DNA of 22,627 bases from Legionella longbeachae. GTDB lineage: Bacteria; Pseudomonadota; Gammaproteobacteria; Legionellales; Legionellaceae. The notes beneath the pieces were generated by a model. That model was not told the DNA's origin. It did no database searches and saw only the letters and a program-made list of their open reading frames with translations. Positions 1-6,865 of this stretch are shown in pieces. The stretch covers positions 1 to 22,627 of the forward strand of contig JACPOX010000118.1 in NCBI GenBank assembly GCA_016191305.1, in the 5' to 3' direction. The stretch's first letter is position 1. Every line of letters starts with the position of its first letter. The position numbers and the translations under genes were made by a program.

Positions 1-124
1 AAGTACGATTATCTTTTAATGATTCAAAACTTAAATACTTGTCGAGACGAAAGCTCACAAAAAGTATTAATAATCCCAGTAATATGAGCAAAGGTAGCCA
101 ATGACGGATGATTGTTTTATTCAT
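1..124 (-). CDS. TVP38/TMEM64-type (SNARE-associated/DedA-like) membrane protein, N-terminal part only
   Basis: The minus strand reads ATG at 122-124 behind a strong ribosome site (GGGAGG, about 7 bases upstream) and stays open to the window edge for 41 codons. The start MNKTIIRHWLPLLILLG gives a short basic tip and one hydrophobic span, followed by a charged stretch with YLSFESLKDNR. This 'tyrosine-leucine ... leucine-lysine-x-asparagine-arginine' linker right after the first span is typical of bacterial TVP38/TMEM64 proteins, relatives of DedA that act as membrane scramblases or transporters of unknown substrate. Only the N-terminus is visible, so the family call rests on this one motif. 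The rest of the gene lies left of the window. Confidence 0.55.
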   Translation of the reverse strand, partial: MNKTIIRHWLPLLILLGLLILFVSFRLDKYLSFESLKDNRT

Positions 125-314
125 GAGTGCCTCCCTTCCAATAATTGGATCACCAATCCCAAAATACGTTCTTTGGTTTTAACGGATGCATTTTTTGCAA
201 GAGCCTACGAAACAATCCAGTACGGAGCATTGTTAAAATTCAGTACTTTTTTGCTTCGCTTCGTCTTCAAAGAAATAGTTTTTCCTTCATTTTGACTAAA
301 GGCCCCATTTATAT

Positions 315-1268
315 TTAAAAATGTGCGACAAAGCGCAGTATGCCATTGGTTCCCTGCGCGCGATTTCTAGCATCTTGCTCGGAATATATGTTTAAAAACA
401 CAAAATGATTTTTGGAAAGACTGTACACCATTCCAGGTCCAATAGCCCAAACACTTTCTTTTCTACCAGGGACGTCTACGCCATTAACAAGAGTATTAGT
501 AATCTGGTTGAAAAAATACCCATTTACGCCCACAGTGAGTTTTTCTATAATTGCGTAGCCTACAGCAATGTCACCAAAAATAGCTTGGCCTGCCTGACTA
601 GAATGGGCATTGGGACCAAAAGAAATATTGGGGCTGTGATTTACACCATTCCAGAGATAATGCAAGCGCACTGAAGTCGACCATTTAGGAGTCATCCAGA
701 AGGTAAAGGCCCAGTAGGGATTTAGTGACCAGAAATGACTGCTTGGATTAATCGCATTGATACGGCTGTATCTTCCAATTGGCGCGATGACATCCACCTC
801 GAAACGCTGAACAAATAAAGGGCCTTTTCCATCTTTGCGCATAATAGGCGAGAATTGGAGGGCCGGTCCTATCCACAAATCACCTGGACCATTATCTGCT
901 TTAAGTATGGTGTTATCTAAACCATCTTTCACATTGGCATTTACAACCCAAGGCAAAAGAGTAGAAACCCCTAAATTGGCTCCAAAAATTTTTTTTGTAG
1001 TCAGATAAATCAATTGAGTAACATTCGCAACGACATCAAGATCAGTCCGTGGAAGGGGTATTTTATTACCATTTTGGTCATTTAAACGATTACTAGTATA
1101 GTATTGAAAATAATCTTGAAAATAAAAACCTGGGCCAGATGGTGGGCTGCCATCATAAAAACTGGTATAACCTAAATTGACAACGGGTTCATCATAAGCA
1201 TGTGCTGTTGAAGCAATCAGTATCATTGCAAAATTGATCCAACAATAAATTAATCCCTTTTTTTTCAT
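315..1268 (-). CDS. SphA/MetA-pathway-type outer-membrane protein (phenol degradation MetA family)
   Basis: A 317-residue protein with a signal peptide (basic MKKKG, hydrophobic core, cleavage after AHA near residue 24). The mature part is rich in aromatic residues in alternating strands. It carries the family pattern: an N-terminal 'GxxFYDGxxPSGPGFYFQDYF' block, a central 'NGPGDLWIGPALQ' block near residue 126, and a repeated strand grammar ending in phenylalanine (LRFVAHF), as expected for a beta barrel inserted by the Bam machinery. Members of the SphA/MetA family are thought to be outer-membrane channels for hydrophobic compounds; the name comes from phenol-degradation operons and does not prove a substrate. 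No catabolic genes are adjacent. It is transcribed towards the TVP38-like gene. The start fits: the AAGGATTATTTT stretch lies just before the ATG. Confidence 0.75.
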   Translation of the reverse strand: MKKKGLIYCWINFAMILIASTAHAYDEPVVNLGYTSFYDGSPPSGPGFYFQDYFQYYTSNRLNDQNGNKIPLPRTDLDVVANVTQLIYLTTKKIFGANLGVSTLLPWVVNANVKDGLDNTILKADNGPGDLWIGPALQFSPIMRKDGKGPLFVQRFEVDVIAPIGRYSRINAINPSSHFWSLNPYWAFTFWMTPKWSTSVRLHYLWNGVNHSPNISFGPNAHSSQAGQAIFGDIAVGYAIIEKLTVGVNGYFFNQITNTLVNGVDVPGRKESVWAIGPGMVYSLSKNHFVFLNIYSEQDARNRAQGTNGILRFVAHF

Positions 1269-1582
1269 ATAAAATAATCCTTTCTATATTCTAATTCTGC
1301 CATCCATGTAACATATCAATAATGTGGGAAGTTCAAAATTCTTGAAGTATTTTTCTTATTGAGAAGTTACTTGGTTATCAATTAAATTATTGTTTCTAGC
1401 TAGATTATGTCTGATTTATACAGGAAGAACAATTGTTCGATACAAGAAAATCCATTGATTCTGGGTACTTAGGATTTAGCTCATGCGACTCCTCAAGGCG
1501 AACAGAGGGAGATAAAGTTAGATCTAAGGCGGTCTTATCCATAACGTGAATTTATTTAATTTTATTTTGGGAGGGGAATATT
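1269..1582. other. Intergenic region between divergent genes
   Basis: This 314-base gap separates the divergent SphA-like gene and the isochorismatase-fold gene and must hold both promoters. I see no convincing -35/-10 pair, hairpin or repeat in it. A 45-codon minus-strand open frame (1409-1542) exists but has no ribosome site and no recognisable sequence. Confidence 0.4.
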
Positions 1583-2152
1583 ATGCGCACAGCATTTATA
1601 GGTTTAGATTATATAATTGATATTATGCATCCCAAAGGAAAAATAGCGCGTTCTGCCGCACATGCTAGCAAACGAGATGTAATCGCAAAAGTCAATAAGG
1701 TTATAGAAATAGCAGAATTAAAAAACTGGTTAACTATAATGGTTAAGATTGGTTTTAGTGCGCATTATGTAGAACAACCCAAACATTCTCCTATATTTGG
1801 AAAGGTTCATGAGCTCGGTGCACTACAACTTGGCTCGGAAGGGACGAAGTTCCACCCTGATTTACATATTGGCAATAGTTTGGTTCTTGTGAAACCACGT
1901 ATTAGCGCATTCTATGGAACAGCATTGGATGCTGCATTGCGAGCTAATCAAATAGAGAGGGTGATTTTAGGTGGAGTAAGTACCTCTTGGGCTTTGCAAA
2001 GTACAGCACGAGATGCTCATGATCGTGATTACAATGTCTGTATCATTGAAGAAGTTTGTGCGGCTGCGGATGAAGAACAACACCACTCTTCTATTAAATT
2101 AATGGAAACAATTGCTACAATAATAACGATTAAGGAATTAAATAGTCTTTGA
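1583..2152 (+). CDS. Isochorismatase-fold hydrolase-like protein lacking the catalytic cysteine
   Basis: A 189-residue protein of the usual length for the isochorismatase/nicotinamidase superfamily. The expected landmarks are present: Asp9 in the first strand (FIGLDYI), Lys104 in VLVKPRISAFYGT followed by the 'alanine-leucine-aspartate-alanine-alanine-leucine' helix, and the cis-peptide loop GGVST at 130-134. In cysteine hydrolases this loop runs G-V-x-T-x-x-C. Here it runs GVSTSWALQSTARDA, so the nucleophile position is Ala137 (codon GCT). The closest cysteines, 153 and 159, lie in a later strand. Asp and Lys without Cys is also the state of the siderophore and phenazine isochorismatases (EntB, PhzD), where the position is Gly and chemistry does not use a thiolate. 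The ATG follows a strong ribosome site, GGGAGGGG. The DUF2254 gene starts 40 bases after its stop. Substrate unknown. Confidence 0.8.
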   Translation: MRTAFIGLDYIIDIMHPKGKIARSAAHASKRDVIAKVNKVIEIAELKNWLTIMVKIGFSAHYVEQPKHSPIFGKVHELGALQLGSEGTKFHPDLHIGNSLVLVKPRISAFYGTALDAALRANQIERVILGGVSTSWALQSTARDAHDRDYNVCIIEEVCAAADEEQHHSSIKLMETIATIITIKELNSL

Positions 2153-2192
2153 TCCAGATATTGTAGCAAGAGTCCCTAATTTAGGATTATGA

Positions 2193-3584
2193 TTGAAAGG
2201 AGAGTCTTTTAAACTCAGTTTTATGGAAAAGGAGATCAACGCAGTGTTACAACACAACTATAGTGAGTTTGATATTGATGAACGTACAGTTACTGATTTA
2301 CGTTATGCTGTTCTAGGTATCTGTTTGTTAGGATGTTTGTTATTTTTGCTGACTCTTTTTATCGATATCCAGGCTCAAAAGGGTAACATCAATTTGCCCA
2401 ATTGGATTTTGATAGGGGATGTTGATGATGCTCGAAGTATGCTTACTGCCATCATTGGGGCGGTGAGTACTGTTTTAGGTCTTGTTTTTTCTGTAGTTCT
2501 TCTAGTTTTATCTATGGCAGCATCTCAATTTGGGCCACGTCTTTTACGACGTTTTATTATTGAACAAAACGGTCAGGGGACAATCGGTTTATTTTCTGCA
2601 ACTTTTCTATTTAGTTTGTTTACCTTAGTATCTGTGCATTATTATAATGGACAAGAATTTGTTCCCCAATTAACCACACTAACAGCAGTTTTATTGTTGA
2701 TCGTGTCTTTTGGTGCATTAATCTCATTTAGCCAAAATATTCGTAAAGAGATACAAACTGGAAATCTTATTGCCAAGGTGGACGAAGAATTGAGTAAAAT
2801 AATTACTCAATTTGTAGAAATGAGAAAAGCAAGGATAATAAATACTTCTAATCTTGCTGTAGAAGAGCAACCAGATTTATTGTGTAAACAAGCTTTAAAG
2901 GAAGGCTACTCCGTACCTTCGAGCAATGCCGGATATCTGCAGAGCATTGATTATGACAAGATAATAAAAGCAGCTAAAAAAGAGGATGCTGTGATTGTAA
3001 TGAAAGTGCGTCCAGGTCATTTTGTGATCACTGAAACAACTTTGGCAGAAGTAATTCCTGCAAAAAAAGGTTTTGTACTTACAAATAAAATTAATGAAGC
3101 CTTACGAATAGGGCCAAACCGTACATTAATCCAGGATCCTGAGTTTGCAATTGCTCAAATTGTTGAGATTGGGATCCGCGCATTAAGTACAGCAATCAAT
3201 GATTCATTTACAGGGATTGCTTGCGTTGATTGGTTATCTAATACCGTTCGCTTTTTGGTAGAGCTTCCTGAAATAGGAGAGTCCTGGCAAGATGAACTGG
3301 GACGAACACGTCTCATTGAAGTACCTGTGCAATTTTCGGGTCTGGTAGGTGCGGCATTTGATATGATTCGAGAGGCTAGCGGAAGTAATCCAGCAATTCT
3401 GATTCGAATGTTACAAAATTTCACTCGTATCGCACCTTGTCTTCGCACAAATCATCAACGTGTTGCCATCATGCGCCAGGTTACTGCAATTCGCGAGCTT
3501 ATTGATCTACATCCTATCACGCTTACAGATAGAAATGATATTATTGAGTTTTATGATAAAGCTTGTGCTGCATTGAAGGATTAG
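2193..3584 (+). CDS. DUF2254 family membrane protein
   Basis: About 463 residues. Four hydrophobic spans occupy the first 180 residues (around 36-58, 85-112, 126-148 and 158-178), then a soluble C-terminal half follows. The block DDARSMLTAIIGAVSTV followed by LVFSVVLLVLSMAASQFGPRLLR is the DUF2254 signature between spans 1 and 2. The later motif RALSTAINDSFTGIACVDWL (residues about 331-350) matches the family's 'RALS-x-G-x-NDP-T' region. Function unknown. Two starts are possible: TTG at 2193, with AGGA six bases upstream, or ATG at 2223, whose only nearby purine run (AAAGGAGAG) is about 20 bases away. I give the longer form without strong preference. It probably shares a transcript with the upstream isochorismatase-fold gene. 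Confidence 0.85.
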   Translation: MKGESFKLSFMEKEINAVLQHNYSEFDIDERTVTDLRYAVLGICLLGCLLFLLTLFIDIQAQKGNINLPNWILIGDVDDARSMLTAIIGAVSTVLGLVFSVVLLVLSMAASQFGPRLLRRFIIEQNGQGTIGLFSATFLFSLFTLVSVHYYNGQEFVPQLTTLTAVLLLIVSFGALISFSQNIRKEIQTGNLIAKVDEELSKIITQFVEMRKARIINTSNLAVEEQPDLLCKQALKEGYSVPSSNAGYLQSIDYDKIIKAAKKEDAVIVMKVRPGHFVITETTLAEVIPAKKGFVLTNKINEALRIGPNRTLIQDPEFAIAQIVEIGIRALSTAINDSFTGIACVDWLSNTVRFLVELPEIGESWQDELGRTRLIEVPVQFSGLVGAAFDMIREASGSNPAILIRMLQNFTRIAPCLRTNHQRVAIMRQVTAIRELIDLHPITLTDRNDIIEFYDKACAALKD

Positions 3585-3633
3585 ATTCTACCCTGAGTAG
3601 CAAAACTGTTAATTTCAAATTATCAGAGCAAAC

Positions 3634-3663
3634 TTGACAAAATCAAAGATTAGTTTCTAAAAT
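3634..3663 (+). promoter_or_regulatory. Predicted sigma-70 promoter of the DUF692-DUF2063 unit
   Basis: A perfect -35 box TTGACA (3634-3639) is followed, after an 18-base spacer, by TAAAAT (3658-3663, five of six to the consensus). It lies about 155 bases upstream of the DUF692 ATG, so the transcript would have a long leader, and that leader contains the possible precursor remnant. Confidence 0.6.
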
Positions 3664-3747
3664 GCTATGGGCTAAATTTTATTTTGCCTTTAATGATTGT
3701 TACTAACAGAAGATTGTCAAAAAGCAGGCGGTACTGTTGCTGAATAA
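3664..3747 (+). pseudogene. Possible remnant of a bufferin precursor (DUF2282-like)
   Basis: In bufferin-type clusters a small cysteine-rich precursor with a signal peptide precedes DUF692 and DUF2063. No such ORF is open here. One frame at 3664-3708 reads ATG-Leu-Trp-Ala-Lys ... Asn-Asp-Cys-Tyr-stop. Another at 3709-3747 reads EDCQKAGGTVAE-stop. Family precursors contain 'AKAGxNDC' and end in a 'GTC-x-K-x-GG-x' tail, so both pieces loosely resemble what a precursor with an internal deletion would leave. The match is only a few residues long, the signal-peptide part is absent, and chance is a real alternative. Confidence 0.25.
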
Positions 3748-3820
3748 TTGTCAATTTGAGGCTTATTTTATTCCAGGCGTGTAATTGCATGCCTGGATTC
3801 ACTTTATTGCCAGGTTTTAT

Positions 3821-4684
3821 ATGGATATTCCACAACGTATTGTTACTCAAAAAATGCCTTTTCTAGGTTTTGGCCTGGGATTAAGACCTGATTATTATGA
3901 AGAAATTTTAGCTAAAAAACCGGTCTTGGATTGGTTTGAAATAATAACTGAAAACTATCTAGTTCCAGGTGGAAAACCGCTTTATTATCTAGATAAAATA
4001 CGTGCCCACTATCCAATAGTGATGCATGGTGTGTCGCTTTCATTAGGCAGTTCAGATCCCTTGGATTGGGATTATTTACAACAATTGAAAGCCTTAGCGG
4101 TGCGAGTTGAACCGGTTTGGATTTCTGATCATTTGTGTTGGACTGGAGTTAATGGGATAAACGCTCATGATTTATTACCTATTCCATATACCCGGCAAGC
4201 AATAAGTCACATAGTTTCTCGCATTCATCAAATACAAGACTTTTTAGGTAGACAGATTTTAATAGAAAATGTTTCCAGCTATCTTACCTATAAACAATCT
4301 GAAATGTCAGAATGGGAATTTATACTTGAAATTGTCAAACAAGCTGATTGTTATATTTTATTAGATGTAAATAATGTGTATGTTAGTTCTATAAATCACC
4401 AATTTAACCCTTTAAGTTATATCCAGGCTATGCCAGCTGAACGTGTCGCGCAAATCCATTTAGCAGGCCACTCTAATCATGGCGATTATATTATCGATAC
4501 TCATGATGCTCCTGTAATTCAACCTGTTTGGGACCTTTATGCTGCTACCCTTAAGTGCTTAGGGCCAGTATCAACAATGATTGAACGAGATGACAATATG
4601 CCTCCTTTAGCTGAGTTGTTAGCGGAAATAGAGCAAGCAAAGTGTATCGCGGAATCTATATTGGTTGAAGAGGCGCTTCTATGA
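3821..4684 (+). CDS. DUF692 multinuclear non-heme iron oxidase (MNIO), BufB-like
   Basis: A 287-residue TIM-barrel protein of the DUF692/MNIO family, enzymes that use two or three iron atoms to modify cysteines in ribosomal peptides such as methanobactin and the bufferins. The family's metal-binding positions are visible: His69 (MHGVSL), His104 (SDHLCW), Glu149 (IENVS), Asp182 and Asn184/185 (LDVNNVY), His213 and His217 (HLAGHS), Asp227/His229 (DTHD) and Glu255 (MIERDD). The N-terminal 'GFGLGLRPDYYEEIL' is also characteristic. I start at ATG 3821, which has AGG six bases upstream; a TTG at 3785 would add 12 residues and has no ribosome site. The stop overlaps the ATG of the DUF2063 gene by four bases (ATGA), so the two are translationally coupled. 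Confidence 0.9.
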   Translation: MDIPQRIVTQKMPFLGFGLGLRPDYYEEILAKKPVLDWFEIITENYLVPGGKPLYYLDKIRAHYPIVMHGVSLSLGSSDPLDWDYLQQLKALAVRVEPVWISDHLCWTGVNGINAHDLLPIPYTRQAISHIVSRIHQIQDFLGRQILIENVSSYLTYKQSEMSEWEFILEIVKQADCYILLDVNNVYVSSINHQFNPLSYIQAMPAERVAQIHLAGHSNHGDYIIDTHDAPVIQPVWDLYAATLKCLGPVSTMIERDDNMPPLAELLAEIEQAKCIAESILVEEALL

Positions 4685-5463
4685 CCGAACTGTTATTGTT
4701 ACAAGCTCAATTTCAAAAATATTTATTATCAAATCAATCTGCCATACATGAATCCATTGTCGAAACAGAATGTGTTTCAGTAGATACTCGTCTGGGTATT
4801 TATCGCGATGCATACAAACTCAGACTGATTGAATGTTTGACTACAAATTTTCCTTCTCTTTATGCTTATTTAGGAACAGAGGAGTTTAACAAATTATCCG
4901 CATATTATATCGCCGCGCATCCTTCATCTTTTCGTTCTATTCGTTGGTATGGGGACATGCTCTCAGATTTTATCAAGAACAATTACGCACAATACCCCTA
5001 TTTGTCTGAGCTTGCCGATTTTGAATGGAGAATGAGTTTGACCTTTGATGCTGCTGACGCACATATAGTGCGAGTTGAAGAGATGGCCACTGTGCCTCCT
5101 GAATCCTGGGCTGATCTGCGATTTGTGCTTCATCCCTCTGTTCAAAGAATCAATTATTTTTGTCCTGCAATTCCTCTTTGGCAAGCTTTAACCTATGATA
5201 ATGAGTTACCTGATCTACAAGCAAACGCAAAATCTACTGCATGGATTTTATGGCGCACACCAGAATATACTATTCAATTTTATAGTTTGTCCCAAGAAGA
5301 AGCATGGGCTCTAGATAGCTTGGGGCAAGGACTGACTTTTGGTGCAATTTGTGAGGGCTTATGCCAGTGGATAAAATCTGAAGAAGTAGGGATGTGTGCC
5401 GCTTCTTATCTAAAAGGTTGGATACAAAACGGCATGTTATCACAATTGCATTTTACGGAGTGA
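4681..5463 (+). CDS. DUF2063 domain protein, BufC/HvfC-like partner of the MNIO
   Basis: 260 residues. The N-terminal half has the DUF2063 pattern: LLLQAQFQKYLL, then 'RLGIYRDAYKLRLIECLTTNFPSL', 'LGTEEFNKLSAYYIAAHPS' and 'LADFEWRM'. This is the usual 'Y-R-x-x-y-x-x-R-L-x-e-x-L-x-x-x-f-P' helix set once described as a putative DNA-binding domain. In studied RiPP clusters the protein next to DUF692 binds the precursor and presents it to the iron enzyme, which is the likely role here. It overlaps the DUF692 stop by four bases and ends 20 bases before the converging DedA gene. Confidence 0.85.
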   Translation: MTELLLLQAQFQKYLLSNQSAIHESIVETECVSVDTRLGIYRDAYKLRLIECLTTNFPSLYAYLGTEEFNKLSAYYIAAHPSSFRSIRWYGDMLSDFIKNNYAQYPYLSELADFEWRMSLTFDAADAHIVRVEEMATVPPESWADLRFVLHPSVQRINYFCPAIPLWQALTYDNELPDLQANAKSTAWILWRTPEYTIQFYSLSQEEAWALDSLGQGLTFGAICEGLCQWIKSEEVGMCAASYLKGWIQNGMLSQLHFTE

Positions 5464-5482
5464 CCTTTTACAGGACCTCGAA

Positions 5483-6130
5483 TTAACTACGATGCATCTG
5501 TTTTTTACTAAGCAAAGCAAAGACTGGCGGCAGTATAGAAATAAAAATAATTCCATAAATGACCATTGAGAAGTTCTCTTTAATTATGGGAATCGAGCCT
5601 AAGAAGTAACCAAGACCTAAGAGGCTGGCAATCCATATTAATGCACTAACTAAATTATACAGAGAAAAATGAAGGGTACGCATGGTGCCAATTCCTGCAA
5701 CAAAAGGGGCAAAGGTGCGAATAATTGGGAGGAAACGTGCAAGAATAATGGTCTTACCGCCATGTTTTTCATAAAACTCATGAGTTTCTTGTAAATGTTT
5801 TTTATTAAGTAACCAAGATTTGTCAGCAGAAAAAATACGCGGTCCTAATACACGACCGACCAGAAAGTTAATTTGATTCCCTAAAACTGAAGCAAGAAAG
5901 AGTAACAAAAACAAAATAAAAATATTTAATGGTTCCCCCGGTTGGGCTGCGATACTTCCTGCGGCAAAGAGTAACGAGTCGCCTGGTAGAAAAGGAGTAA
6001 CAATAAGTCCTGTTTCACAGAAAATGACAGCAAATAGGGCGAGATAAGTCCAAAATCCATAAGTTGAAACTAGGGTATTAAGATGGACATCAATATGAAT
6101 GATATAATCAACGATAGTGTTTAGAAGCAT
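5483..6130 (-). CDS. DedA family membrane protein
   Basis: 215 residues with about five to six hydrophobic segments. The DedA/SNARE-associated core is clear: 'FCETGLIVTPFLPGDSLLFAAGSIAA' (residues about 38-63), 'LGNQINFLVGRVLG' (about 84-97), 'YEKHGGKTIILARFLPIIRTFAPFVAGIG' (about 119-147) and 'W...LLGLGYFLG'. The conserved glutamate, proline-glycine-aspartate and the two arginines of 'ARFLPIIRT' are all present. DedA proteins are inner-membrane flippase or transporter-like proteins that recycle undecaprenyl phosphate or phospholipids and support the proton motive force. The ATG at 6130 has no clear ribosome site; A-rich sequence precedes it. Confidence 0.9.
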   Translation of the reverse strand: MLLNTIVDYIIHIDVHLNTLVSTYGFWTYLALFAVIFCETGLIVTPFLPGDSLLFAAGSIAAQPGEPLNIFILFLLLFLASVLGNQINFLVGRVLGPRIFSADKSWLLNKKHLQETHEFYEKHGGKTIILARFLPIIRTFAPFVAGIGTMRTLHFSLYNLVSALIWIASLLGLGYFLGSIPIIKENFSMVIYGIIFISILPPVFALLSKKQMHRS

Positions 6131-6238
6131 TTTATGTTTTAATAAAATAAAATAGAATATGTATTCTTACATACTTGTTACATGTTGTCATGTCCTTTTG
6201 CCAATGTTAAATAACGTTAGAGATAAGAAACAAGACTT

Positions 6239-6679
6239 ATGAATACATTATTTCATCTCGCATTTCCTGTATATGACTTGGCTTTGACTAAAGAGTTTTA
6301 TCATCATAAATTAGGTTTTTCTTTAGGACGTGAATCAGAGAACGCATTGATTTTAAAATTTGAAAATCATCAGATTGTAGCCCATAAAACAGATATCGTC
6401 ACTCCAGCTCAAGAAGGGATCTATCCTCGACATTTCGGCTTAATTTTTCTTGAGCAAAGTGAATTTAAGGCTTTTTTGTTAAGAGTTAAAGAGCAGCATA
6501 TTGATTTTGAGATTCCATTGAAAACACGATTTAAAGAAACCCGAATTGAGCATCAGTCTTTTTTCCTACAAGATCCCAGTAATAATTTACTAGAATTTAA
6601 ATATTATCTTTTTGCAGAAGCTATTTTTGGTGAAAAAGATTTGCAAAAAATTGGCGAGTCGTCTGTGCATCGCCATTAA
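6239..6679 (+). CDS. VOC (glyoxalase/bleomycin-resistance/dioxygenase) superfamily protein
   Basis: A 146-residue protein with two beta-alpha-beta-beta-beta modules. The first begins 'FHLAFPVYDLALTKEFYHHKLGFSLGR' with a possible metal ligand at His6. The second holds a 'FFLQDPSNNLLEFKYY' strand whose glutamate is the usual last metal ligand. This short form is common in Legionella and other proteobacteria; the substrate cannot be read from sequence. The gene stands alone, 108 bases after the divergent DedA start, and is followed by a large palindrome. Confidence 0.85.
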   Translation: MNTLFHLAFPVYDLALTKEFYHHKLGFSLGRESENALILKFENHQIVAHKTDIVTPAQEGIYPRHFGLIFLEQSEFKAFLLRVKEQHIDFEIPLKTRFKETRIEHQSFFLQDPSNNLLEFKYYLFAEAIFGEKDLQKIGESSVHRH

Positions 6680-6691
6680 GTATGGATTTTG

Positions 6692-6764
6692 TAGGTTGGG
6701 CCCCTGGCCCAACGAAGGGCTATATGTTAGGCTGGTGTTCATGTGGGGCCAGGGGCCCAACCTA
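6692..6764. repeat. Long palindromic repeat (19-bp perfect arms, 35-base loop)
   Basis: The left arm TAGGTTGGGCCCCTGGCCC (6692-6710) is the exact reverse complement of 6746-6764. The arms begin and end with the GTAGGTTGGG / CCCAACCTA motif of a widespread class of small intergenic palindromic repeats in bacteria. The loop starts CAACGAAGGGC. It is far more GC-rich than its surroundings. Sited 12 bases after the VOC stop and followed by AAATTTT, it may also end transcription of that gene. Confidence 0.8.
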
Positions 6765-6865
6765 AATTTTAAAGCTACTTTTTCTTAACTTAATGGCAGT
6801 GATTTGTCTGTTATAGAATAATAATGTGCACTATAAGTTGAATAATTGTTTATCAAGGATGAGTT

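Noticed and set aside
101..295. 64-residue plus-strand ORF
   Set aside because: Begins inside the start of the TVP38-like gene on the opposite strand; no ribosome site or recognisable sequence.
405..674. 89-residue plus-strand ORF
   Set aside because: Lies inside the SphA-like gene on the other strand; composition is that of an antisense shadow.
1409..1542. 45-codon minus-strand ORF beginning MDKTALDLTLS
   Set aside because: No ribosome site, no family resemblance, and length expected by chance in a non-coding gap.
3155..3448. 97-residue minus-strand ORF
   Set aside because: Antisense shadow of the conserved C-terminal half of the DUF2254 gene.
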